Source: Acrocarpospora corrugata (lineage in GTDB: Bacteria > Actinomycetota > Actinomycetes > Streptosporangiales > Streptosporangiaceae). From it: DNA of 64,000 bases. A program made the translations under genes and the position numbers. The DNA lies in NCBI RefSeq assembly GCF_009687845.1, contig NZ_BLAD01000044.1, positions 55,760-119,759 on the forward strand, given 5' to 3'. Position 1 is the first letter of the stretch; each line of letters opens with the position of its first letter. Under the pieces are notes generated by a model. The model had not been told where the DNA came from and did no database searches. It saw only the letters and a program-made list of their open reading frames with translations. Shown here piece after piece: positions 7,995 to 14,126 of the stretch.

Positions 7995-8011
7995 CTGACA
8001 GGAAATGTCAG
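7995..8011. promoter_or_regulatory. Inverted repeat before the DUF3224 gene
   Basis: ctgaca and tgtcag are separated by ggaaa, a 17-bp inverted repeat 24 bp upstream of the chosen ATG (8035). It is a possible repressor site in the promoter shared with the divergent SRPBCC gene. If translation began at the alternative ATG at 8005, the repeat would cover the start. Confidence 0.4.
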
Positions 8012-8034
8012 CCACCCCTGCCACCCTGGATCCC

Positions 8035-8430
8035 ATGCACGCAACCGGGACCTTCGACGTCACCAGCTGGGAAACCCTCGCCACCGATGAACGCGAGGGA
8101 GCCGTCCTCGCCCGCAACCGCCTCACCAAGACCTTCAGCGGCGACCTCACCGGCGCCAGCGTCACCGACCTGCTCACCGTCGCCACCCCGGCCGGGCCCG
8201 CCGCCTACGCCGGCCTCGAACACCTCCACGGCGTCCTGCACGGCCGCCAGGGCACCTTCGTCCTGCAGCACAACGGGGGAGCGGAGGACGGCAAACCCTG
8301 GCTGACCTGGATCATCGTCCCCACCTCCGGCACCGGCGCCCTGACCGGCATCCACGGCCAAGGCCAGATCGACGTCGACGACCAGGGCAAACACACCTTC
8401 ACCCTCGAATACCAGCTTCCCGGCATGTGA
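8035..8430 (+). CDS. DUF3224 domain protein
   Basis: 131 residues. It begins His-Ala-Thr-Gly-Thr-Phe-Asp-Val-Thr-Ser-Trp-Glu, the usual DUF3224 opening, and continues as a small beta barrel (Ser-Gly-Asp-Leu-Thr-Gly, Phe-Val-Leu-Gln-His-Asn-Gly, Leu-Thr-Gly-Ile-His-Gly-Gln-Gly). These lipocalin-like barrel proteins have no established reaction. The start at 8035 matches the family N terminus; an in-frame ATG at 8005 would add ten residues. It is divergent from the SRPBCC gene and may share its promoter region. Confidence 0.78.
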   Translation: MHATGTFDVTSWETLATDEREGAVLARNRLTKTFSGDLTGASVTDLLTVATPAGPAAYAGLEHLHGVLHGRQGTFVLQHNGGAEDGKPWLTWIIVPTSGTGALTGIHGQGQIDVDDQGKHTFTLEYQLPGM

Positions 8431-8550
8431 CCGGGGGAGCGGCCCCAACCCTTGATCAACAATCACCCAAACGGCGGCCCGCCGCCGGAACCCCCGCGTT
8501 GATCGGATCCACGCTGACCACAGCAATCCCGATCAACGCGAAGGTTCACG

Positions 8551-8850
8551 ATGAAAAGCACACTCGTCGCCCTGTCGGTCGCCGCCTGCACGGCGCTGCC
8601 CGCCACCGCGTACGCGGCCGCAATCCCGCCGCCTCCGGTGGCGCCGGCCGCCCCGGTCGTGAAGACACCGCCGGTACCGCCGGTCAAACTGCCGATCCCG
8701 CCGCCGGTCACCTCGCTGGCGCCGCCGGCGGCGCAGGAGCCGGGGGACCTCTCCACCCTGATCGCCGACCTGATCAAGGAAATCACCAAAGCGATCAAAA
8801 TCAAGATCGCCACCCAGCTGAGCGAACTCAAAGACAAGCTCGGCAAGTAG
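8551..8850 (+). CDS. Small proline-rich secreted protein
   Basis: 99 residues: a Sec signal peptide (about 1-23, ending Ala-Tyr-Ala-Ala), a Pro/Val/Ala-rich stretch with repeated Pro-Pro-Val-Pro units (about 24-65), and a charged amphipathic helix with many Lys and Ile (about 70-99). No known family is recognised. A helix after a Pro-rich spacer could anchor the peptide to the envelope or a partner, but this is inference. A gcgaagg ribosome site precedes the ATG and a strong terminator follows 6 bp after the stop, so it is a single-gene unit. Confidence 0.75.
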   Translation: MKSTLVALSVAACTALPATAYAAAIPPPPVAPAAPVVKTPPVPPVKLPIPPPVTSLAPPAAQEPGDLSTLIADLIKEITKAIKIKIATQLSELKDKLGK

Positions 8851-8856
8851 CCTCCC

Positions 8857-8888
8857 GGGTCCTGTACAACCCAAGCCGTACAGGACCC
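8857..8888 (+). terminator. Intrinsic terminator of the small secreted protein
   Basis: An 11-bp perfect stem (gggtcctgtac / gtacaggaccc) with a 10-nt loop begins 6 bp after the stop codon at 8850. A run of C then A follows instead of a T tract, as is common in high-GC actinobacteria. Confidence 0.8.
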
Positions 8889-8904
8889 CCAAAAAGGACG
8901 CTAC

Positions 8905-8923
8905 TTGACATAATGTTCATTAT
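8905..8923 (+). promoter_or_regulatory. TTGACA box with overlapping ATAATG/CATTAT palindrome
   Basis: A consensus -35 hexamer ttgaca (8905-8910) runs into ataatgttcattat (8910-8923), a palindrome with two central bases, in a short AT-rich island. It lies 50 bp before the L7/L12-like membrane protein. It is probably a promoter under repression; a good -10 box was not seen. Confidence 0.45.
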
Positions 8924-8974
8924 CGAGCAGAACCAGAAGTGGCCCACCACGACACCCAAGCCTACGATCAACCC

Positions 8975-9400
8975 ATGCCCACGCTTGTGATCATCGTGAT
9001 CGCCATCATCATCATCGCCGGCGTCATCGGACTCGCCCTTCGCGCCGGCGCACGACCCAGCGCCACCCTCGCCTGGCGCACCCCCGGATTCCTCCCACCC
9101 ATCCCCGAACACCTCCAGGAACGCATCCTCGAACTCACCGCGGAAGGCCGCGGCCTCGACGCCATCCGCCTCCTCCGCCAAGAAACCGGACTCGGCCTCC
9201 GCGAAGCCAGAACCATCACCGCCGCCATCAAAGCCGGCCGCTACACCCCCACCACCCCAGAACGCCCCGGCGACGGCGACCTCGCCTTCCGCGTCCAGGA
9301 ACTCAAAGCAGCCGGCCACACCGACCACGCCATCGAACTCGTCCGCACCGAAACCGGCATGACCCGCGACCAAGCCGAAACCTTCGTCTCCCTCATCTGA
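8975..9400 (+). CDS. Membrane-anchored protein with two L7/L12-C-terminal-like repeats
   Basis: 141 residues from ATG 8975. One N-terminal membrane helix (about 3-22, Ile/Val-rich) is followed by two copies of a helix-turn-helix block resembling the C-terminal domain of ribosomal protein L7/L12. The first has Ala-Ile-Arg-Leu-Leu-Arg-Gln-Glu-Thr-Gly-Leu-Gly-Leu-Arg-Glu-Ala and the second has Ala-Ile-Glu-Leu-Val-Arg-Thr-Glu-Thr-Gly-Met-Thr-Arg-Asp-Gln-Ala. In L7/L12 this surface recruits translation GTPases; whether the membrane version does so is unknown. A GTG at 8939 could add 12 residues but would place charged residues before the anchor. Confidence 0.75.
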   Translation: MPTLVIIVIAIIIIAGVIGLALRAGARPSATLAWRTPGFLPPIPEHLQERILELTAEGRGLDAIRLLRQETGLGLREARTITAAIKAGRYTPTTPERPGDGDLAFRVQELKAAGHTDHAIELVRTETGMTRDQAETFVSLI

Positions 9401-9403
9401 CCA

Positions 9404-10252
9404 TCACCCCGCCCGCCGCAACGCCCGCTCCCGCCGCGACGCCACACTCGACCCCGACTCCCGCCGCGCCATCCGCCGCAACACCACCGGCGCCACCACC
9501 AGCCCGGCCACCGCCCACACCCCCAGCACCCCCACCGTCTCCCAATGCCGCCACGACTCCCCGACCTCCACCGCCACCGCACCCCCCGGCAGCAACGCCG
9601 ACCGCATCCCCAGCCCCAGCCAGTAGAACGGAAACGCCTGCCCCAGCCACTGCACCCACCCCGGCAACGCCGCGATCGGATAGAAAATCCCCGAAACCGC
9701 GATCAGCCCCAGCAACGGCAACGTGATCAGCCCCTGGCTCCGCGGACTGGTGAACACCGAACCCAGCACCGCCCCCAACGGCAACGCCGCCACCAGACCC
9801 AGCACCAGCACCCACCCGATCGTCACCCACCCGCCAGGGCCGCCCAGCGACAACCCCGGAACGAAGAACAGCGCCGGAACCACCACGATCGCCAGATCGG
9901 CGACCAGACCCCCGGACACCACGACGATCTTCCCCACCAGGTAACCCACCATCCCGTTCGGCGTCGCCTTCGCCCGCAGCAGCGTCCCGTCCTCCCGATC
10001 GGCCGTCAGCAGCTGACTCATGCTCACCATCGCCAGCGCGACATTCATCCCCAGAACGCTCGGCAACGCCAGCGTCCCCAGCGCCAGCCCACTGGACGCG
10101 AACGCAGAATCCCGCAGGAAAAACAGCGCCACCAGCAGCACCACCGGCCAGAACAGCCGCCCCAGCAGATCACCGGCATCGGTGAACGACTGCCGTAACT
10201 CGATCAGGCCACGCGACCAGCCCGCCCGGACCGCCCCAGCTGCCGGATTCAT
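9404..10252 (-). CDS. ABC-2 type transporter permease
   Basis: 282 residues with six predicted membrane helices. The sequence Leu-Thr-Ala-Asp-Arg-Glu-Asp-Gly-Thr-Leu-Leu-Arg-Ala-Lys-Ala-Thr-Pro in the loop after the second helix is typical of ABC-2 exporters of the DrrB/NodJ type, as is the late Ile-Phe-Tyr-Pro-Ile segment. Its ATG overlaps the stop of the upstream ATPase (ATGA), so the two are translationally coupled and form one exporter. Substrates of such pairs in actinobacteria include antibiotics and lipids. It ends 4 bp from the convergent L7/L12-like gene. Confidence 0.9.
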   Translation of the reverse strand: MNPAAGAVRAGWSRGLIELRQSFTDAGDLLGRLFWPVVLLVALFFLRDSAFASSGLALGTLALPSVLGMNVALAMVSMSQLLTADREDGTLLRAKATPNGMVGYLVGKIVVVSGGLVADLAIVVVPALFFVPGLSLGGPGGWVTIGWVLVLGLVAALPLGAVLGSVFTSPRSQGLITLPLLGLIAVSGIFYPIAALPGWVQWLGQAFPFYWLGLGMRSALLPGGAVAVEVGESWRHWETVGVLGVWAVAGLVVAPVVLRRMARRESGSSVASRRERALRRAG

Positions 10253-11148
10253 CGCCCAACTCCCTCGTCTACGGATTCGGCCTGGCGCACCAACGCCAGA
10301 TAGGTCTGCTCCAAAGACGCCCGGCGCACCTCAAGCTCGGCGATCGCCTCCCCGTACTCGGCGAACAACCCGCGGACGAACGCCGTCGACTCCGCCGTCG
10401 AACACGTGAAAGCCCGGCCATCGCGCATCCAGCGGACCTCGTCCTCCCCGGCGATCCGGCGCGCCAGCTCACGCACCGAACCATCCGCGATGATCCGGCC
10501 GCGATCCATCACCACGATCCGGTCCGCCAGCTTCTCCGCCTCGTCCAGATCGTGCGTGGTCAGCAGGACCGTCGTCGCCCCGTCACCGGCCAGACCGCGG
10601 ACCAGCTCGTGGAACTCGTGCCGCGCCTGCGGATCGAACGCCGCGGTCGGCTCGTCCAGAAACAGCAGCTCCGGGCGGCCGACGATGCCGATCGCCACAT
10701 CCAGACGCCGCCGCTGCCCGCCGGAGAGCATCCTGATCTTCTGGCCCGCCTGCCCGGTCAACCCCACCGCCGCGACGAGCTCGTCGGCGTCCCACGGCCG
10801 CCTGATCCGCTCGGTGGAGTACGCGGCGTAGAAACTGCCCAGATGCGCCAGCAGCTCACGCACCCGCCACTTGCCGTGATCACGCCAGGACTGCAGCACC
10901 ACCCCCACCCGGGCCCGCCACCGCTCATCCGCACGCGCCGGATCCACGCCCAGGACGCTGACCCGGCCCGCCGACCGCATCCGGAAACCCTCCAGGATCT
11001 CGATCGTGGTCGTCTTACCCGCGCCGTTGGGGCCGAGCAGGGCCACCACCTCGCCGTGACGGGCCTGGAAGGTCACATCGTGCAGGATGTCGCTCGTGCC
11101 GTACCGCATCCGAAGGTCCCCGACGTCCAGGACCACTTCCTGACTCAT
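10249..11148 (-). CDS. ABC transporter ATP-binding protein (DrrA-like)
   Basis: 299 residues. Walker A is Gly-Pro-Asn-Gly-Ala-Gly-Lys-Thr-Thr (about 41-49), the signature is Leu-Ser-Gly-Gly-Gln-Arg-Arg-Arg, Walker B is Leu-Leu-Phe-Leu-Asp-Glu-Pro-Thr, and the switch His lies in Leu-Leu-Thr-Thr-His-Asp-Leu. A C-terminal extension of about 80 residues is typical of the DrrA subfamily. It powers the permease encoded next in the same operon. The ATG at 11148 is preferred to upstream codons because the first beta strand follows directly. Confidence 0.93.
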   Translation of the reverse strand: MSQEVVLDVGDLRMRYGTSDILHDVTFQARHGEVVALLGPNGAGKTTTIEILEGFRMRSAGRVSVLGVDPARADERWRARVGVVLQSWRDHGKWRVRELLAHLGSFYAAYSTERIRRPWDADELVAAVGLTGQAGQKIRMLSGGQRRRLDVAIGIVGRPELLFLDEPTAAFDPQARHEFHELVRGLAGDGATTVLLTTHDLDEAEKLADRIVVMDRGRIIADGSVRELARRIAGEDEVRWMRDGRAFTCSTAESTAFVRGLFAEYGEAIAELEVRRASLEQTYLALVRQAESVDEGVGR

Positions 11149-11210
11149 CCACTCACCTCTCACCGAAAACGGGCACGCCAAAAACCAGCCGTGTCCTACG
11201 GGATTTGTCC

Positions 11211-11690
11211 CTACGCGGTCTCGTCCGCGAGTTCCTGCCGGACGGCTGCCGCCAGGCCGTCCCGGTCGACGCCCGCCAGCGCCAGGGCGCGCGGCACGGT
11301 GCCGAACTGCGCCTGCAGGATCCCCAGCAGCACATGGGCCGGGCGCAGGCTCCGGGGAGCGCCGTACTTGAAGCCGCGTTCGAAGGCGAGCCTGGCCGAG
11401 GCGCCCATGTCCGCGGCCGGCTTGGGGCCCGGACTCGCCGGCGGCAGCCCGAACGCCGCCGCCGACACCCCGGCCGAGGCCAGGCTGTGCGCGAACTCCC
11501 GATCCAGGGCGGCACGGATCGCCGCACGGTCCAGCCCGGCCGAAACCAGGACCCGATGGGCGTCCGTCCCCTCCACGGAGGCGATCGCCAGCAGCAGATG
11601 GTGCGCCTCGATCGCCGCCGACCCGTCCCGCTGCGCCTCCACCGCCCCCTGTTCGAGGATCGTCCGGACGTACTTGTGGAACACGGTCAT
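11211..11690 (-). CDS. Clp N-terminal (double ClpN motif) domain protein
   Basis: 159 residues with two Clp-N repeats: His-His-Leu-Leu-Leu-Ala-Ile-Ala in the first half and Ala-His-Val-Leu-Leu-Gly-Ile-Leu-Gln-Ala in the second. No AAA+ module or Walker motif follows, so it is a stand-alone ClpN-type substrate- or adaptor-binding domain, not a ClpA/ClpC chaperone. It lies 2 bp after the stop of a small HTH protein and is surely co-transcribed with it. ClpN-like proteins paired with HTH proteins are common in actinobacteria; the target protease or ligand is unknown. Confidence 0.85.
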   Translation of the reverse strand: MTVFHKYVRTILEQGAVEAQRDGSAAIEAHHLLLAIASVEGTDAHRVLVSAGLDRAAIRAALDREFAHSLASAGVSAAAFGLPPASPGPKPAADMGASARLAFERGFKYGAPRSLRPAHVLLGILQAQFGTVPRALALAGVDRDGLAAAVRQELADETA

Positions 11691-11692
11691 CC

Positions 11693-11923
11693 TCAGCGCC
11701 TCCTCAGCGTGACACCGGCGGCGATGAGCCGCTTGGCGTGCTTCTTGTGGACCGCCTGGCGGGTCACGCCGAGCGCCTCGGCCACCTGCGGCCAGCTCCA
11801 GCCGGCCCGCATCGCCTGTTCCACGGCGGCGTCCTCCAGCTGGTCGGCCATGCGCCGCAGCGCCGCGACCGACGCGAGCGCGTCGGCGGGTTCCTGGGAT
11901 ACGGGGATGTCAACAGCCGGCAT
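11693..11923 (-). CDS. Small helix-turn-helix DNA-binding protein
   Basis: 76 residues. A helical segment (about 16-38) precedes an HTH with Trp-Pro-Gln-Val-Ala-Glu-Ala-Leu-Gly-Val-Thr-Arg-Gln-Ala-Val-His-Lys-Lys-His (about 47-65), close to the sigma-factor region 4/AsnC type. It is the first gene of a two-gene operon with the ClpN protein. A 9-bp inverted repeat lies 14 bp before its ATG and overlaps the apparent promoter, suggesting autoregulation. The ClpN partner may stabilise it or deliver it for degradation, which is inference. Confidence 0.85.
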   Translation of the reverse strand: MPAVDIPVSQEPADALASVAALRRMADQLEDAAVEQAMRAGWSWPQVAEALGVTRQAVHKKHAKRLIAAGVTLRRR

Positions 11924-11932
11924 GTAAGCAAC

Positions 11933-11960
11933 CTTAATTGACTAATCCGAAATTAGTCAA
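11933..11960 (-). promoter_or_regulatory. Promoter with 9-bp inverted repeat for the HTH-ClpN operon
   Basis: ttgactaat and attagtcaa flank five bases (11938-11960), a perfect inverted repeat. On the minus strand it supplies a -35 box ttgact; 17 bases later comes ttaagg (11933-11938) as a weak -10. The ATG lies about 9 bases beyond, so the transcript would begin at or next to the start codon: a leaderless mRNA under an overlapping operator. Confidence 0.6.
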
Positions 11961-12158
11961 CGCGAGTTGCCAACAGGACCGGGGTGCGGCCACCGGAAGA
12001 TCATCAGAGAATCGAAGGTCATCAGCACGAAGATCAACCGGACGTGCGGGATCAATGATGATCAAGGAGTGAGCGATCCCGGGGAAGGTCACCGGCATCG
12101 GCCCGCGGGCGAATCGCCCGACGTCCTCGCATATGCGCCATCCAGCGCAAAACTAGCT

Positions 12159-12190
12159 ATACCAGACAGAAGGTGAATTCTGTCTGGTAT
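12159..12190. repeat. 13-bp perfect inverted repeat
   Basis: Arms ataccagacagaa and ttctgtctggtat enclose the 6-nt loop ggtgaa. No T tract follows, so it looks more like an operator or an RNA hairpin than a terminator. No gene starts or ends within 230 bp on either side. Confidence 0.7.
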
Positions 12191-12277
12191 CGGAGAGGGG
12201 TTCACAGCCCCTGTTTGGCGTTCACGACTACATGGCGGGCCCGGCCGCCAAAGGGCGGGTCGGCTGAGTCTTCCGTG

Positions 12278-12319
12278 ACGTGATCGCCGTACCCTCCTGA
12301 GAAGGTACGGCGATCACGT
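12278..12319. terminator. Strong hairpin terminator in the empty stretch
   Basis: A 16-bp perfect stem (acgtgatcgccgtacc with its complement at 12304-12319), a 10-nt loop and a tttt tract at 12319-12322. It is the most terminator-like element in this gap, yet no annotated gene lies upstream on the + strand, which suggests an unseen transcript ending here. Confidence 0.75.
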
Positions 12320-12643
12320 TTTCCGTATCCGGGCACGATGGACTGAGCCCACCGCGCCCGGATACGAGAGGATCGGTCATCTGGAGGATTCGGGCCGGGG
12401 TGGCATTCCCTGGAGCCCGCCGTCTCGGCGCGACGGCGGAAGGGACCGAACCGAAATCTTCCAGTAGTCGGGGACATGGTCACTGCTGTGGTTTCAGGCT
12501 CGCGTGGTGCGTTCCTTCACCTTGAGTGCATCGGACATCGCGGATACATCGGATGTTTTGTTGGCGTAACCGCACATGTCCTGCACATTTCGTGACAATA
12601 GGTTCCACTTTTGATTTTTGTCAACAGAAGTCGGCCGATTTGT

Positions 12644-12657
12644 GACCAAAATTGGTC
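12644..12657. promoter_or_regulatory. Palindrome in the leader of the sugar epimerase operon
   Basis: gaccaa and ttggtc are separated by two A residues, a 14-bp palindrome in the AT-rich part of the gap about 210 bp before the epimerase gene. Several tgtgacg/cagtgacg words follow it. It is a possible regulator site; its factor is unknown. Confidence 0.35.
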
Positions 12658-12869
12658 CCATGTGACGTTGTACTGCGGATGTGACGCACAGTGACGGGAA
12701 CGTTGCCCCACGTACCGATCGGGTGAGGGGGGCCGAACCATTGACCATGTTCCGGTCGCGCAGTAACAATGTGATCGCTCGGCTCAACAGCGGTGGCATG
12801 CTCGCGGGCTTGACACGAATCACAGTGACGTGATCGGCGCACGCGTCCCTCGATCGAAAGGGAGTAAGC

Positions 12870-14018
12870 GTGAGCGACACGCATGCCCGAGAAGACTCGC
12901 TCCGCCGTAGCCTCGGCCTCAACCGACGGCAGTTCATGGCCGCTACCACCGGTATGGCGGCCGCGGCGGCCGTCCCGTTCGCCCTTCCCGGCGCGGCCAA
13001 GGCCGACCCCGCTCCCGTCCGTGACGAGCGGAGCGCCCTGGTGCCCGCCTCCCAGCGAGGCATCATCCTCTACACCGTCCGGGACGCCATCAGCCGTAAC
13101 CCGCTGTCCAGCCCGCTCCCGTCCGGCTTCCGCAAGGTGTTCCAGGCGTTATCGGAGATCGGGTACGCCCAGGTCGAGTTCGCCGGCTACACCCAGAACG
13201 CCAACGCAGAGGGCGGCGCGAACCTGGAGACCGTCCAGGGCGCCCAACTGCTCCGTGCCTGGCTGGACGAGTACGGCCTGAAGGCGCAGGGCAACCACGG
13301 CTTCATCCCGGGCTCGTGGCCGCTCAGCCCCGCCGATCTGGACCGTTTCCAGCGGACGCTGGAGATCGCCAACATCATCGGCATGCAGCACGTCGGCACC
13401 GGCAACGACCCGACCAACAGCAACTTCAAGGGCGACTGGGACGTCGCGATCGAGAAGTGGCACCAGATGGGCGCGCTGGCCCAGGCGGCCGGGCTCAAGC
13501 TGTACACGCACAACCACGACGCGGCGTACAACTTCCTGCTGGACAGCGGCCCGCTGGACGCGCAGGGCCGGCCGACCCGCTCCTCCGGTATCCGGAAGCT
13601 GGAGTACTTCCTCAACCAGACCGACAAGCACCTGGTCTTCCTGGAGATCGACCTGTACTGGGCGCACGTGGCGCAGTACAAGCACACGCTGTTCACCGCG
13701 GCGGACGGATCGGTCCAGACCGACATCTTCGATCCGTTCTCGCTGGTGCGCGACAACCAGAAGCGCTACCCGCTCTTCCACATCAAGGACGGCAAGCTCA
13801 ACCCGGCCAGCTCCAACGGGTACGACATGGTGCCGTTCGGGACGGGTGACATCGGCTACAAGGAGTTCTTCAACCGGGTCAAGGTGCGCGACAAGCACCA
13901 CCCGATGTACGAGCAGGACAACGCCCCCTCGGGCCCGAACCCGGGGCAGTCCCTGGATTACGCCCGGCTGAGCTACGAGAACCTGTTCGCCCTGAAGGAA
14001 GACCGTTACTACGAGTAA
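12870..14018 (+). CDS. Tat-exported sugar phosphate isomerase/epimerase-like protein
   Basis: 382 residues from GTG at 12870, with an aaagggagt ribosome site. A twin-arginine signal (Asn-Arg-Arg-Gln-Phe-Met, about 17-22, then an Ala-rich core) directs a folded protein across the membrane. The mature part is a xylose-isomerase-like TIM barrel with Gly-Asn-His-Gly-Phe (about 136-140), Tyr-Thr-His-Asn-His-Asp (about 211-216), Phe-Leu-Glu-Ile-Asp-Leu-Tyr-Trp and His-Ile-Lys-Asp-Gly, which hold likely metal and sugar ligands. The next gene is a secreted sugar dehydrogenase, so both may act on sugars outside the membrane. One TTA codon occurs at 13149-13151. Confidence 0.88.
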   Translation: MSDTHAREDSLRRSLGLNRRQFMAATTGMAAAAAVPFALPGAAKADPAPVRDERSALVPASQRGIILYTVRDAISRNPLSSPLPSGFRKVFQALSEIGYAQVEFAGYTQNANAEGGANLETVQGAQLLRAWLDEYGLKAQGNHGFIPGSWPLSPADLDRFQRTLEIANIIGMQHVGTGNDPTNSNFKGDWDVAIEKWHQMGALAQAAGLKLYTHNHDAAYNFLLDSGPLDAQGRPTRSSGIRKLEYFLNQTDKHLVFLEIDLYWAHVAQYKHTLFTAADGSVQTDIFDPFSLVRDNQKRYPLFHIKDGKLNPASSNGYDMVPFGTGDIGYKEFFNRVKVRDKHHPMYEQDNAPSGPNPGQSLDYARLSYENLFALKEDRYYE

Positions 14019-14042
14019 GCGCGTCTCCGGTCACATCTAATG

Positions 14043-14092
14043 CCGGACCGCCATGCGCATCCGCCGTTGCCCCGGCGGGCGTGGCGGTCCGG
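14043..14092. other. Hairpin between the epimerase and dehydrogenase genes
   Basis: Arms ccggaccgcca and tggcggtccgg (11 bp, perfect) enclose 28 nt that can itself pair (cgccg with cggcg). Lying in the 108-bp gap of a probable operon, it may be a partial terminator or may stabilise one half of the transcript. No T tract follows. Confidence 0.6.
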
Positions 14093-14126
14093 TCCTGATA
14101 CTCCTCGTCCTAGGAGAAGTACCTTC

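Larger units (their letters stand above)
11961..12869. other. Gene-poor AT-richer intergenic stretch with hairpins
   Basis: About 900 bp without a convincing gene. The open frames here have odd composition, no ribosome sites and no recognisable domain. GC drops markedly at about 12520-12700. The stretch holds a 13-bp inverted repeat (12159-12190), a strong terminator (12278-12319), a gaccaa/ttggtc palindrome (12644-12657) and, near its end, a ttgaca box (12810-12815) that may start transcription of the sugar epimerase operon. A small RNA or a long leader is possible but not shown. Confidence 0.55.

Noticed and set aside
12202..12483. Minus-strand open frame in the empty stretch
   Set aside because: No ribosome site, atypical composition, and it runs through the strong terminator hairpin at 12278-12319.
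12494..13066. Minus-strand frame crossing the low-GC leader and the epimerase start
   Set aside because: It overlaps the signal-peptide region of a clear gene and shows no family.
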